From DSWT01 sp036845725 (GTDB lineage: Bacteria; Chloroflexota; Anaerolineae; B4-G1; SLSP01): 64,000 nucleotides of DNA. The translations under genes and the position numbers were made by a program. Positions 19,317-27,520 of the stretch are shown in pieces. The stretch's first letter is position 1; each line of letters begins with the position of its first letter. The notes beneath the pieces were generated by a model, which ran no database searches, was not told where the DNA came from, and was given only the letters and a program-made list of their open reading frames with translations. The stretch lies in the NCBI GenBank assembly GCA_036845725.1, contig DAIUDK010000003.1, forward strand, positions 1 to 64,000, given 5' to 3'.

Positions 19317-20252
19317 CTAAAACCCCTTCCAACGCTCAAGGACTTCCCTCAACCCCGCCTCCAGATTGACCTGTGGCGTCCAGCCCATGCCCATCAGCTT
19401 GGAAGCGTCCACGTCGAAGCTGATTTCGCTAAGGATGTCCTGGTCGGTGTAGCGCGTCGTCGCTTCGGGCATGAGACGCTGCACGGTGGCGGCAATGTCG
19501 TTGAGCGACGGGTGTTCGGTCGCCGCGTTGACCGTCTCACCAATAAAAGCCGGATCGGCCAGGCAGAGCCGCAGCGCGCTGGAAGCATCGCGGATGTGGA
19601 TCAGCGGGCGCACCTGTCCACCGGTGCCGTAGATCACCATCGGGCGGCGCACACCCGCGAGATAGGCATAGCGGTTGGCGCTGGCATCGAAGCGCATGGC
19701 CGGGGCGCTGCCAAACGTGGTGCCCAGGCGCACAATCGTCGCTTCGAGGCCGCGTTCCTCCGCCTGGCGCACCTCATCCTCTGCTTTGCGTTTCGCCGTG
19801 GCGTAAGGGCCGATCGGGCGGCATGGATCGGTCTCCTTGAACGGCCCGCCCGGCCCGTAGACGCTGGCGGAACTGCAGTAAATCATGCGCGTCACCCCCG
19901 CGCGGACCATGCAATCCACGACTGCTGCCGTTCCCCAGTGGTTGATCTGCTCCGTCCACTCCGGGTGATCGAAGCTCAACGGGGTGGTGACGATTGCCGC
20001 CAGGTGGAAAACGGCAACGGCGTCCTGCATCGCGCGTTGCAAGTTCAGCCGGTCGAGGATGTCGCCCTCGACAAATTCGTAACGCCCTTCTACCGGCAAA
20101 TCCATCAAGCCGCTGTAGTTCTTGTGACGCAGGCTGTCGTAAATGCGCACCGTGACGCCCGCAAATCGGGGGTCGAGCGCAATGTCGCGGACCAGTTGCG
20201 AGCCGATGTAGCCCGCGCCGCCTGTGACTAGAATAACCGGTTTATTGCCCAT
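19317..20252 (-). CDS. NAD-dependent epimerase/dehydratase (extended SDR)
   Basis: Nucleotide-sugar epimerase-like protein of 311 residues. The N-terminal Rossmann motif is ILVTGGAGYIGSQLV (GxxGxxG). The catalytic Ser is in YCSSASVYGPGG, and the YxxxK pair is in GPYATAKRKAEDE. The C-terminal region IHIRDASSALRLCLADP and 'GETVNAATE' matches UDP-glucose 4-epimerase-type proteins. The substrate is not determined. The ATG at 20252 overlaps the end of cysH by 11 bases and has AGGAGGCG upstream; 46 upstream codons lie in cysH and are discounted. It is the last gene of the T-box-led valS-cysH operon. Confidence 0.9.
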   Translation of the reverse strand: MGNKPVILVTGGAGYIGSQLVRDIALDPRFAGVTVRIYDSLRHKNYSGLMDLPVEGRYEFVEGDILDRLNLQRAMQDAVAVFHLAAIVTTPLSFDHPEWTEQINHWGTAAVVDCMVRAGVTRMIYCSSASVYGPGGPFKETDPCRPIGPYATAKRKAEDEVRQAEERGLEATIVRLGTTFGSAPAMRFDASANRYAYLAGVRRPMVIYGTGGQVRPLIHIRDASSALRLCLADPAFIGETVNAATEHPSLNDIAATVQRLMPEATTRYTDQDILSEISFDVDASKLMGMGWTPQVNLEAGLREVLERWKGF

Positions 20253-20961
20253 GTTTTTTCGCCTCCTCTTGCCAATCCAAATGCAAACCACATTCCTTCT
20301 TGTCGGACTCCGCCCACCGCCCGGCGCGCTCATCCTCGCCGAGGAAGACCGGGCGCGTGCACGGCGCGCATCCGACGCTGACATAGCCACGCGCGTAGAG
20401 TGGATGCGCGGGCAAATTGTGCGCCTGGCGGTACGCCTGTACGTTGGCTTTCGCCCAGTTTAACATCGGATGAATCTGCAACGGTCCTTTCGCCGGTTGG
20501 TGCAACACGGTCATCGCCTGCCGATTGGCAGTCTGATCTCGGCGCACGCCCGCTACCAGCGCCTTCATCCGCGCTGTAATCCATTCCATCGGCTGCACCT
20601 TGTTGATGTAGCAGCACAAATCCGGGTCGTGACGGTACAACGCTTCGCCGTACTGCTCCAACAACTCGCTCTGCGTCACCGTCGGGCGCACAGTGAGGAT
20701 GTTGAGGTTGAACTGCGCCTGCAACTTATCCCGAAAGGCCAGCGTCTCCGGAAAGTGAAAGCCGGTGTCGATGAAAATGACCGGCATCTCCGGGCACACC
20801 TGCGAAATGACGTGCAGCAGCGGCACGCTCTGCGTCTGGAAGGACGAACTCGCCGCCACGTCCGGCGCGAACGTCTCCCAGGCCCAGCGCAGAATCTCCT
20901 CGGTGGAGGCACGCTCGAAACGCTCATTCAAGGCTGCAATATCCAACAGTATCTCCCACAT
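20242..20961 (-). CDS. cysH: APS/PAPS reductase (CysH family)
   Basis: Reduces adenylyl sulfate (or phosphoadenylyl sulfate) to sulfite, 239 residues. The substrate-binding region FQTQSVPLLHVISQ, the P-loop-like IFIDTGFHFPET and the active-site KKECGLH are present. The cysteine pairs DLCCYINK and GCAPCTRP are the four ligands of a [4Fe-4S] cluster. This favours the APS reductase type over cluster-less PAPS reductases. No sulfate adenylyltransferase or sulfite reductase gene is nearby. It lies 39 bases after the archaeal-type valS stop and overlaps the epimerase, so it appears co-transcribed with a tRNA synthetase. Confidence 0.93.
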   Translation of the reverse strand: MWEILLDIAALNERFERASTEEILRWAWETFAPDVAASSSFQTQSVPLLHVISQVCPEMPVIFIDTGFHFPETLAFRDKLQAQFNLNILTVRPTVTQSELLEQYGEALYRHDPDLCCYINKVQPMEWITARMKALVAGVRRDQTANRQAMTVLHQPAKGPLQIHPMLNWAKANVQAYRQAHNLPAHPLYARGYVSVGCAPCTRPVFLGEDERAGRWAESDKKECGLHLDWQEEAKKHGQ

Positions 20962-21048
20962 TACTCAAGTGGTACACGGATGTTACGGATTTTTTCTTTA
21001 TTATCCGTGAAATCCTTGTTCATCCGTGTACTCTATCAAAGCCACCTG
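20962..21048. repeat. 'CACGGAT' inverted repeat at the 3' end of archaeal-type valS
   Basis: Arms GTACACGGATG and CATCCGTGTAC with internal ATCCGT/ACGGAT units around an A/T-rich loop. It provides the last codons (EYTDEQGFHG and stop) of the synthetase and the whole spacer to cysH. Confidence 0.8.
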
Positions 21049-23505
21049 GATTTCACTATCCAAGAGTATTATACCTTCCCCGTCAAGCGCATCAACGACT
21101 TCGACACGCTGCGCGCGCGTGACGCTGACGAGGTCTTGTGCTGCCGCACGGCATTGCTCCGCCAGGGCGGCGTCGCGCGTCGCCAGGTGTAGCGGGCCGA
21201 TTTCCGCGCCGAGCGAGAGGCCGCGCTCGCTCTTGTAGCGCCGGACGGCGGTGGCGATTTCGACCAATGTCTCACCGAAAGTTTCGGCATCCGCATCCTC
21301 GAAGCGCGCGTCCGGCTGGGGCCACTGCGACACGTGAATGGACATCGCGCCGTCGCGCTCCACGAAGAGCGCCTGGTAAATGGTCTCCGTCACGTGCGGC
21401 AGGAACGGCGCGAACAGCTTGAGCGTCGCCAGCAGGACGTGGTCAACGGTGAAAGATGCCCCCGTGTCCTCAAGGGCTGTGTCCTCATTGTACAGGCGGA
21501 GCTTCGCCATTTCGAGGTAATTATCCGCCAAATCGCGCCAGAAGAAAGTCTCGATTTCGCTCTTGGCAGCGGCGTAGTCGTACCCCTGGAACAAATCAGT
21601 GACGCGGCGAATCAGGCGTTGGGTGCGGGCGAGAATCCAGCGGTCGGCTGGAGATAGCCCCCCCTCAATCCCCTCCGTGGGGGGGGAAGTCAATGACGGC
21701 GGAGAGGCCGGCGGCGTCAAAAACCGTTCGGCGAAACGGGCGACGTTCCACAATTTGGTGGTCAATTTCGCGCCGGTCTGGATTTTTTCTTCGCTGATGA
21801 TCGAGTCCTTGCCGAAGCCAGTGCTCGATGTCCAATAACGCACGGCGTCCGCCGAATATTGTTCGAGCATCTCCATCGGCGGCATCGGCCCGCCGCCGCG
21901 ACTCTTGCTGATTTTGCCCGCGCCCTCCGGGGCCAGCCCCCACCCCGAAATGGCCGCATCAGTCCACGGCGTCGCGTCGAAGTGGTGGTGCGACTTCACA
22001 ATCGTGTAAAACGCCCAGGTGCGGATGATTTCGTGGGCCTGCGGGCGCAGTGAGAAGGGGTAGACCTTCGCGTGGAGCGCCGGGTTCGCCAACCACTGCC
22101 CCACGATCTGCGGGGAGAGCGATGACGTAGCCCAGGTATCCATCACGTCCGTCTCCGGCGTGAAGGATGTACTGCCGCAGGCACACGGTTGAGACGGCGG
22201 GCGCGTGGTTGGGTCTACGGGCAGTTCGTCGTCAGCGGCGAGGATCACCGCGCCGCAGGCGTCACAGTACCAGACCGGGAACGTCACGCCGTAGTAGCGT
22301 TGGCGGGAAATGCACCAGTCCCAGTTGAGGTTTTCGACCCACTCGCGGAAACGGGTTTCCATGTGATCGGGATGCCAGCGCACCTGCGCGCCGGAGGCCA
22401 AAAACTCGTCTTTGAAGTCGAGCACGCGGACGAACCACTGCGACGCCACAATGTACTCGACCGGCGTGTCGCACCGCTCGTGGACGCGCACCGACTGCGC
22501 GGTGGGGCGCTCGTCCAGGAGCAGGCTGCGCTCTGCCAGCGCCGCCACAATCTGCTGCCTGGCTTCGCGCGACAGCAGTCCCGCGAAGTCGCCCGCCAGA
22601 TCGGTCATCCGCCCGGCGCGGTCCAGCGCAACGCGCAGCGGCAGGTTGTGCGTGTACCACCACGCCACGTCCGCCGCATCGCCGAAGGTGCAACACATCA
22701 CCGCGCCCGTGCCCTTCTCCGGGTCGGCCCCGGGATCGGTCAGGATCGGCACCCACTGATCGAAGTACGGCACGCGCGCCTGTTTGCCGACCAACGCCGC
22801 GTAACGCGCGTCGTCGGGGTGAACGAAGACCGCCACACAGGCGGGCAGCAGTTCCGGGCGGGTGGTGGCGATCTCCAACACGCTGCCATCTTCCAGCGCA
22901 AACGCCAGCGTGTAGAACGTGCTTTCGCGGTCGAGGTCGCTCAGTTCGGCCTGGGCAATCGCCGTCTGGCACTCCGGGCACCAGATCGCGGGCGCTTCTT
23001 TGCGGTAGACCAGGCCCTTCCGGTAGAGATCGAGGAACGAAAGCTGCGCGATGCGCCGCGATTCCGCATCAATCGTACGGTAGGTGTAACGCCAGTCTAT
23101 CGAGAGGCCGAGCCGTTGCCAAAGCGCCTGGTAATCCCGCTCCGCCTGTTCGCTCACCGACAGACAGCGCTCGATGAATGCCTCGCGCCCCACCTCGACG
23201 GCGCGGATGCCTTCCCATTTTTCGACCAGACGCTCCGTGGGCAGGCCGTTGTCGTCGTAGCCCATCGGATAGAAGACGTTGTAGCCGTTCATCCGCCAGA
23301 ACCGCGCCACGAAATCGGGGTGGCTGTACGAGTAGACGTGTCCCAGGTGCAGGTGACCGGAGACGGTCGGCGGCGGGGTGTCAATCGAGTAGATCGGGCG
23401 CGTGTCGTCGTTCGCGCCGAAGTGATACACGCCCTGTGCCTGCCAGAACGCCTGCAAGCGCGGTTCCTCGGTTTTCGGATCGTAACGTTTCGGTAAAGCA
23501 GCCAT
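21001..23505 (-). CDS. valS: Valyl-tRNA synthetase, archaeal-type, T-box controlled
   Basis: Second ValRS, 834 residues. TPPPTVSGHLHLGHVYSYSH followed by NVFYPMGYDDNGLPTERLVE is the hallmark of the archaeal-type ValRS found in archaea and some bacteria, unlike the PNVTG form of the first copy. The KMSKS motif is GAGKISKSRGG; the editing domain has LEIATTRPELLPACVAVFV; WCISRQRYYG is intact. Residues about 600-617 contain a Pro/Gly-rich insert (PPASPPSLTSPPTEGIEGG) encoded by a GC palindrome, and the last residues derive from another repeat. The ATG at 23505 has GGAGG upstream. The T-box leader ahead of it ties its expression to uncharged tRNA-Val. It leads the operon with cysH and the epimerase. 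Confidence 0.92.
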   Translation of the reverse strand: MAALPKRYDPKTEEPRLQAFWQAQGVYHFGANDDTRPIYSIDTPPPTVSGHLHLGHVYSYSHPDFVARFWRMNGYNVFYPMGYDDNGLPTERLVEKWEGIRAVEVGREAFIERCLSVSEQAERDYQALWQRLGLSIDWRYTYRTIDAESRRIAQLSFLDLYRKGLVYRKEAPAIWCPECQTAIAQAELSDLDRESTFYTLAFALEDGSVLEIATTRPELLPACVAVFVHPDDARYAALVGKQARVPYFDQWVPILTDPGADPEKGTGAVMCCTFGDAADVAWWYTHNLPLRVALDRAGRMTDLAGDFAGLLSREARQQIVAALAERSLLLDERPTAQSVRVHERCDTPVEYIVASQWFVRVLDFKDEFLASGAQVRWHPDHMETRFREWVENLNWDWCISRQRYYGVTFPVWYCDACGAVILAADDELPVDPTTRPPSQPCACGSTSFTPETDVMDTWATSSLSPQIVGQWLANPALHAKVYPFSLRPQAHEIIRTWAFYTIVKSHHHFDATPWTDAAISGWGLAPEGAGKISKSRGGGPMPPMEMLEQYSADAVRYWTSSTGFGKDSIISEEKIQTGAKLTTKLWNVARFAERFLTPPASPPSLTSPPTEGIEGGLSPADRWILARTQRLIRRVTDLFQGYDYAAAKSEIETFFWRDLADNYLEMAKLRLYNEDTALEDTGASFTVDHVLLATLKLFAPFLPHVTETIYQALFVERDGAMSIHVSQWPQPDARFEDADAETFGETLVEIATAVRRYKSERGLSLGAEIGPLHLATRDAALAEQCRAAAQDLVSVTRAQRVEVVDALDGEGIILLDSEIQVALIEYTDEQGFHG
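21656..21700. repeat. GC-rich palindrome in frame in archaeal-type valS
   Basis: Plus strand has a 7-base C-run, TCAATCCCC, CTCC, then an 8-base G-run. It is the same family and reading phase as the purQ and purL copies. It sits at the junction before the anticodon-binding domain (LSPADRWILAR follows). Confidence 0.85.
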
Positions 23506-23518
23506 GTCAGTCCTCCAA

Positions 23519-23585
23519 AATGCTCAACGGATTCAACGGAGAGAACGGAAAGAGAATCCGTTAAAATCCGTTCGATCCGTTGACG
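23519..23585. repeat. 'AACGGATT' inverted repeat in the valS leader
   Basis: Units TCAACGGATTCAACGGAGAG and ATCCGTTCGATCCGTTGA form imperfect arms. It lies between the T-box terminator and the valS start. The same family occurs at 30913-30974 and 42247-42275. Confidence 0.75.
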
Positions 23586-23591
23586 CACAAA

Positions 23592-23625
23592 AAGGCCCAC
23601 TCCGTCCAGGGACGAAGTGGGCCTT
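23592..23625 (-). terminator. T-box attenuator terminator
   Basis: AAGGCCCACTTCGTCC pairs with GGACGGAGTGGGCCTT (one wobble), followed by TTTTT on the minus strand. The 5' arm overlaps the region next to the T-box sequence, as needed for terminator/antiterminator switching. Confidence 0.85.
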
Positions 23626-23889
23626 CGCGGTACCACCCTGATTCGCCGGCGACACCGGCGCACTCTGCCATCCACGGCCTAAGCGATGAATGCTCGCTAT
23701 AACGGGCGATCCCGTAGCGACCTATTGGGGGACATCCCCAATTCAGTCGCTCAACTCCCGGGCGACCTTCGACGATCTGTCACTGCAAGGGCTTTCAGCC
23801 GGTGACCCTATTCTCTGTTCCCAGTGACTGAGAGAACTGCTCTCTCAATCGCCTACTCCTCCCGTTCACCGTCTTTGACGGATTACGTT
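23592..23889 (-). promoter_or_regulatory. T-box riboswitch leader (Val specifier GUC)
   Basis: On the minus strand the canonical T-box AGGGTGGTACCGCG (23626-23639) is followed by a 16-base-stem terminator (23592-23625) ending in a T-run. Upstream is a GGAGTAG/AGAGAG-type stem I that ends in GAAGGTCGCCCGGGAG, where GTC (23764-23766) followed by G is the best specifier and means Val, matching the downstream gene. The intervening GGCTGAAAGCC hairpin fits stem I structure. In known T-boxes, uncharged tRNA pairs with specifier and T-box and prevents termination. The leader is about 300 bases and is the only gene-free stretch over 300 bases in the window. Confidence 0.92.
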
Positions 23890-23895
23890 GACCTG

Positions 23896-23923
23896 ATTAT
23901 ATGAGAGTCAGGTGAATTGTCAA
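23896..23923 (-). promoter_or_regulatory. Consensus sigma-70 promoter of the T-box/valS operon
   Basis: TTGACA (23918-23923), 16-base spacer, TATAAT (23896-23901): both hexamers are perfect consensus. The -35 hexamer overlaps the TGA stop of the upstream homoserine-dehydrogenase-like gene. Confidence 0.85.
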
Positions 23924-24951
23924 ATGTAAATGTCCAACAAATCCCGCAGCATCGTCATCGCCGAGGGGATCGGGTTCGGCTCGTCGATGATCGCGGTGAT
24001 GACGCCGTAGATGTCGGTGGTGTAGACGACGCCCATCTGTTTGAGGCCAAGCCGTCCAAGCGGATGATCCGGCGACAGCGGCGTAGGCGTGACCGAGAGT
24101 GCGTAGCCATTGTCCGGCTGGCGTTCGGCGCGGGCGAGCAGACGATAACGCTGCCCCTGTTGGCGCGCCGCGACTAACGCCTCTGTACTGACGGTCGCAA
24201 TACCGGCGCGCGTGACATCGTCGAATGTAGCGGGGAAGCCTACCACGGCGTTCGTCAAGATGACGAGTTTCGCCGCCGCGTCCCAACCGTCCAAATCCCA
24301 AGAGGGATCGGCTTCGAGCACACCTTCGGCGCGCGCACGCTCCAGCGCCGCATCCCACGGAACGCCGCCGGCGAGCATGTCCATCACGTAGCCGGTGACG
24401 AGATTGGGCACAGTCTCCATGCGCTCCACGACCGCGCCGCGCAAATCCCGCGCGCCCAGGTTGATCGCTGGCAATCCGCCCGCGACCGTACCGTCGAAAC
24501 GGAGTTGCACGCCGTTAGCCCTTGCCAAGTCGTGCAGTTCGCGGTAGGCCAGCACCAGCGGCCCCTTGTCCGGCGCAACGACGTTCATCCCCTTGCGCAT
24601 CGCCGCCCGCATACAACTCAGTCCCGGCTCAGCGCCTTTGTCCAAATTGACGGGCAGCGCTTCCAACAACAGATCGGCGTCCGCTGCTTCGACCAGCGAC
24701 AGCGAATCCCATCCGGCGCGCCCGGCGTCGGGATACGCACCAACCGAACCACCATCCTGCTTGATCTGCGCGACGCGCGCCGGGTCGAGGCCATTCGCAT
24801 CGTAAGCCGCGCCCCGGCTATCCGCCGCCCCCACGAGCACCAGTTCCAGACCGTACCGCTCGCGCAGCAGCGCATCCTTTTCGGCGATCACTTCACAGAA
24901 GCGACGACCCAGATTTCCTAAACCAACGAGTACGTAACGTATTGTTTGCAT
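23920..24951 (-). CDS. Homoserine dehydrogenase-like protein
   Basis: NAD(P)-binding dehydrogenase of 343 residues. The N-terminal Rossmann fold begins YVLVGLGNLGRRFCEVI (GxGxxG). The central region NVVAPDKGPLVLAYRELHDL and FDGTVAGGLPAINLGARDL fits the homoserine dehydrogenase catalytic domain (family: NKGPLA, Lys and the GGGxP loop). There is no C-terminal ACT domain, so it is not the feedback-regulated long form. The conventional family reaction is aspartate semialdehyde to homoserine, but several short paralogues act on other substrates. An AAGGGGGG site precedes the ATG. It lies downstream of the phosphodiesterase gene across a periodic repeat. Confidence 0.85.
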   Translation of the reverse strand: MQTIRYVLVGLGNLGRRFCEVIAEKDALLRERYGLELVLVGAADSRGAAYDANGLDPARVAQIKQDGGSVGAYPDAGRAGWDSLSLVEAADADLLLEALPVNLDKGAEPGLSCMRAAMRKGMNVVAPDKGPLVLAYRELHDLARANGVQLRFDGTVAGGLPAINLGARDLRGAVVERMETVPNLVTGYVMDMLAGGVPWDAALERARAEGVLEADPSWDLDGWDAAAKLVILTNAVVGFPATFDDVTRAGIATVSTEALVAARQQGQRYRLLARAERQPDNGYALSVTPTPLSPDHPLGRLGLKQMGVVYTTDIYGVITAIIDEPNPIPSAMTMLRDLLDIYI

Positions 24952-24964
24952 TGAGACCCCCCTT

Positions 24965-25038
24965 CAAGAATTAAGAATCAGCGAATGAGCGAAGAAATCA
25001 CCCACTATCATCCAAAATCTAAAATCCACAATCTTAAA
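24965..25038. repeat. 'GAATCAGC'/'AAATCTA' periodic intergenic repeat
   Basis: TTAAGAATCAGCGAATGAGCGAA followed by ATCCAAAATCTAAAATCCAC: period 7-8 units filling the space between two genes, ending at the stop of the phosphodiesterase. Confidence 0.8.
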
Positions 25039-26337
25039 TCAGGAATCTAACCGCACGGCCAGCAACGGCACGAGCATCTCTTCTGGCGTCAACCCACCGT
25101 GGCGACCGAGCGTCGACTTTTTCTTGAGCACTTCCGCGGCACGCGCGAAATGGGCGTTGCCGGTGGCGATGCCGACAATGTCGCCCAGGCGATGTGGCGT
25201 TTCGACGTAAGGGACGCCGGGGCCGAGCAAGCCGCTGCGCAGGAGTTCGCCCTGTGAGAAAAAGATGAAGTGTCCTGCGAAGTGCTCGTCTACATACTGC
25301 CGCACCGTCTCGTATTGCCCCTCGCGGATGTAGAAGAAGGGCACGCGTGACTCGCCCAACGGCGGCAGAAACAGCGCGTTGAGCAGCGCGGGATGCCGGT
25401 CCAGCAGAATTGCGGATTTAGGCGGCGTGGCGATCTGCCCGTGGTCGGCGGTCAGGAGCAGCAGTGTACCCTCGCGGGCGGCGGGCGCGAGCCGGTTGAG
25501 GAAGATTTCTTCCATCAGCAGCGCCAGTGAGACGATTTCCGCATCGCCGGACTCATCGAGCGGGCCGTGGCGGTGCGCGAGCGTATCCACGGCGCTCCAG
25601 TACGCACTCACAAAGCAGCGCTCATCGTGGCGCTGTTCAAGGATACGCCGCAAGCTCAGCCAGAAGTCAGACGCCGACGCGCAGCCGAACACATCCTGCA
25701 TCCCCCGATTGTGCATCAGGGAAAGCGGCGTCTCGACAAACTCACTAAGTGTGAGCGCACAGGAGGCTACACCTTGCACAGCGAGCAATTGCCCAATGGC
25801 AGGGACGGGCAGGAACTTCTCCGCTTCGAAGCCCCATTCGGCCAACGTCCCGGTGAACGGTCTGAGGATCGCCGAGAAGCTGATCGACTCCACGGCCATC
25901 TGCCACTCGCGCAGAAACATGCTGTAGGCGAGCAAGCCGTGCTCCGCCGGCGAGCGCCCGGTGTGAATCGTGCTCAAAACGCTGTTGGTGGTCGAAAGGA
26001 AAGTCGTCGTGATCGGCCACAGGCGTCCCTGCGCCGCCAAGCGGTGAAAGACGAGGTCGGGACGCCGGGCCATCACGTCCTGTAATTGTTCCCAACCAAG
26101 CCCATCGATCACTACCAGCACGACGCGCTGCACGCCATCCAGCAGGCCGTCGAGCAGATCATCGCGCAATGGCGGCAGCATACCGGGCAGCGTCACGCCC
26201 AACGCCTGCCCCACCGTTCCCGCGAGGTTCCCCACCGATAGCCCTTCGTAACGTGGCCAGATGAAGCCTTCCGGTAGGGGCGGCGCGCCGGTGGGGCGGT
26301 AGGTACGTAGATCGCGTTCTAAAATCACTATATCCAT
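25039..26337 (-). CDS. Alkaline-phosphatase-superfamily phosphodiesterase (PglZ/NPP-like)
   Basis: Protein of 432 residues. VVLVVIDGLGWEQLQ carries the first metal-binding Asp, and TTTFLSTTNSVLSTIHTG the nucleophile Thr/Ser region of the type I phosphodiesterase/nucleotide pyrophosphatase family. AYWSAVDTLAHRHGPLD and LLLTADHGQIATPP supply the remaining metal ligands (D-x-x-x-H and DHG). Cytoplasmic; no signal peptide. Family members hydrolyse nucleotides, phospholipid head groups or phosphonate esters, and the substrate here is not known. The ATG follows GGGGAGCA. It lies upstream of the homoserine dehydrogenase-like gene. Confidence 0.85.
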   Translation of the reverse strand: MDIVILERDLRTYRPTGAPPLPEGFIWPRYEGLSVGNLAGTVGQALGVTLPGMLPPLRDDLLDGLLDGVQRVVLVVIDGLGWEQLQDVMARRPDLVFHRLAAQGRLWPITTTFLSTTNSVLSTIHTGRSPAEHGLLAYSMFLREWQMAVESISFSAILRPFTGTLAEWGFEAEKFLPVPAIGQLLAVQGVASCALTLSEFVETPLSLMHNRGMQDVFGCASASDFWLSLRRILEQRHDERCFVSAYWSAVDTLAHRHGPLDESGDAEIVSLALLMEEIFLNRLAPAAREGTLLLLTADHGQIATPPKSAILLDRHPALLNALFLPPLGESRVPFFYIREGQYETVRQYVDEHFAGHFIFFSQGELLRSGLLGPGVPYVETPHRLGDIVGIATGNAHFARAAEVLKKKSTLGRHGGLTPEEMLVPLLAVRLDS

Positions 26338-26421
26338 TCACATTGCTCCCCATTGTCATAGTCTACTACTACGACCTTAGACTTTAGTATGAAATCTCTG
26401 ATTGTAGCATCTGGCCAAAAA

Positions 26422-26955
26422 TTACCAAGTTGGACAAGTCGGCATTTGCCAGGAGCCTTCATAACATTGTTCAACACAACCTTCATATGTATGGATGATG
26501 ACTGTCTGTTGATTGGAAAAGGTCGCTTGTATCACAACTTCATCCCCCCCTCTGCCTCCAGTTCCCTTATACGAATGAACTGCTTCACCGTCTGGCATCA
26601 CGCAAAAACCGTCCTCCCAGTTACGGTACACGATTTCTAGCGTATATGGTTTCGGGTAATCTACAACTATCCCTTGTAGGAACTCTAGACAACCATATGA
26701 CCAATGTCCGCCACAAGAGGGGAGTAACTCTTCTTCCACGGCAGTAGGATGATTATATGCCGCGTCTAGATACTGTTGCGCTACTTCCAGTGCAACTCCT
26801 TCCGGATCGTACAAAAGCGCAAAACAAACACCTAAAAAGAGAAGAAACAGACGCTTGATGCCCCAGATTAGAGTGACTGCACCGAACACAATGAAACCGA
26901 GTAGGAGCGTTTTTTTGCGATAGGAACACCAACTCAATATCCGCTGATGAATCAT
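26422..26955 (-). CDS. Hypothetical single-pass membrane protein
   Basis: Protein of 177 residues, AT-rich gene. The N-terminus has two close hydrophobic stretches (LLLGFIVFGAVTLIWG and LFLLFLGVCFALLY) that together anchor the protein, followed by an extracytoplasmic domain of about 125 residues with several Cys (PSCGGHWSYGCLEF and EGCVEQCYEG) that could form disulfides. No family is recognised. Ribosome site AGGGGACTT before the ATG. It is 10 bases downstream of a GNAT gene and probably in one transcript with it and the lipoprotein gene. Confidence 0.65.
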   Translation of the reverse strand: MIHQRILSWCSYRKKTLLLGFIVFGAVTLIWGIKRLFLLFLGVCFALLYDPEGVALEVAQQYLDAAYNHPTAVEEELLPSCGGHWSYGCLEFLQGIVVDYPKPYTLEIVYRNWEDGFCVMPDGEAVHSYKGTGGRGGDEVVIQATFSNQQTVIIHTYEGCVEQCYEGSWQMPTCPTW

Positions 26956-26965
26956 AAGTCCCCTC

Positions 26966-27505
26966 TTACATCATCGTGAACTGATGTATCTCTTCCCATC
27001 CATAACCGGCTTCCAAAATCATCTTACCGCCGATCTCTTTGGATTTCTCACGAACTACTCTTCCGCCAAGAGATTCGTAAAACCTCCGATAAGGGTTTTC
27101 AGCCATCGCCCAAATCAGCATCGTTTCTGCTGCCAACTGTTGTCGTAGATGTTGAACACAGGCAGCGACAAGCGCGCGCCCAATGCCTTGTTTCTGATAC
27201 TGGGGAAGTACGTAAAGCACATAGATTTCGCCTTGATAGGCGGGATCCTTACTTTGCTCTGGGCCACAAATCGCAACACCGACAATATCCTTCCGCGCAT
27301 TTTCGGTCACAAAAACAGCGACACCAGGGCGTTTCTTTTCCCAGAAAATCTCTCTCCAACGTTCGGCAGTGTGTTGATAAGATAAACCTTCAAGGACATC
27401 ATCAGGCACAATGCCCTTGTATGCGACCCGCCAGGTATCCACACGCACTTTGGCTATGCCGACAAAATCGGTTTTACACGCTTCTCTGATACGAAAGACT
27501 GTCAT
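26966..27505 (-). CDS. GNAT-family N-acetyltransferase
   Basis: Protein of 179 residues with acetyl-CoA motif A VLYVLPQYQKQGIGRALVAA and the motif-B-like NPYRRFYESLGGRVVREK. The N-terminal strand IREACKTDFVGIAKVRVDTW is typical of RimI/YhhY-like GNAT proteins of the 'IR.A...D...I..V.V..W' type. The ATG at 27505 is chosen over an in-frame TTG at 27520, which directly follows the upstream stop. The substrate is unknown. Confidence 0.88.
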   Translation of the reverse strand: MTVFRIREACKTDFVGIAKVRVDTWRVAYKGIVPDDVLEGLSYQHTAERWREIFWEKKRPGVAVFVTENARKDIVGVAICGPEQSKDPAYQGEIYVLYVLPQYQKQGIGRALVAACVQHLRQQLAAETMLIWAMAENPYRRFYESLGGRVVREKSKEIGGKMILEAGYGWEEIHQFTMM

Positions 27506-27520
27506 CTTTGCACGACTCAA

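Noticed and set aside
21001..23505. Leucyl- or isoleucyl-tRNA synthetase
   Set aside because: The TPPPTVSG...MGYDDNGLPTE motifs are those of archaeal-type ValRS, and the T-box specifier reads GTC (Val).
23640..23880. tRNA gene in the long gene-free stretch
   Set aside because: The stretch is explained by the T-box leader, and no cloverleaf or TTC loop sequence was found.
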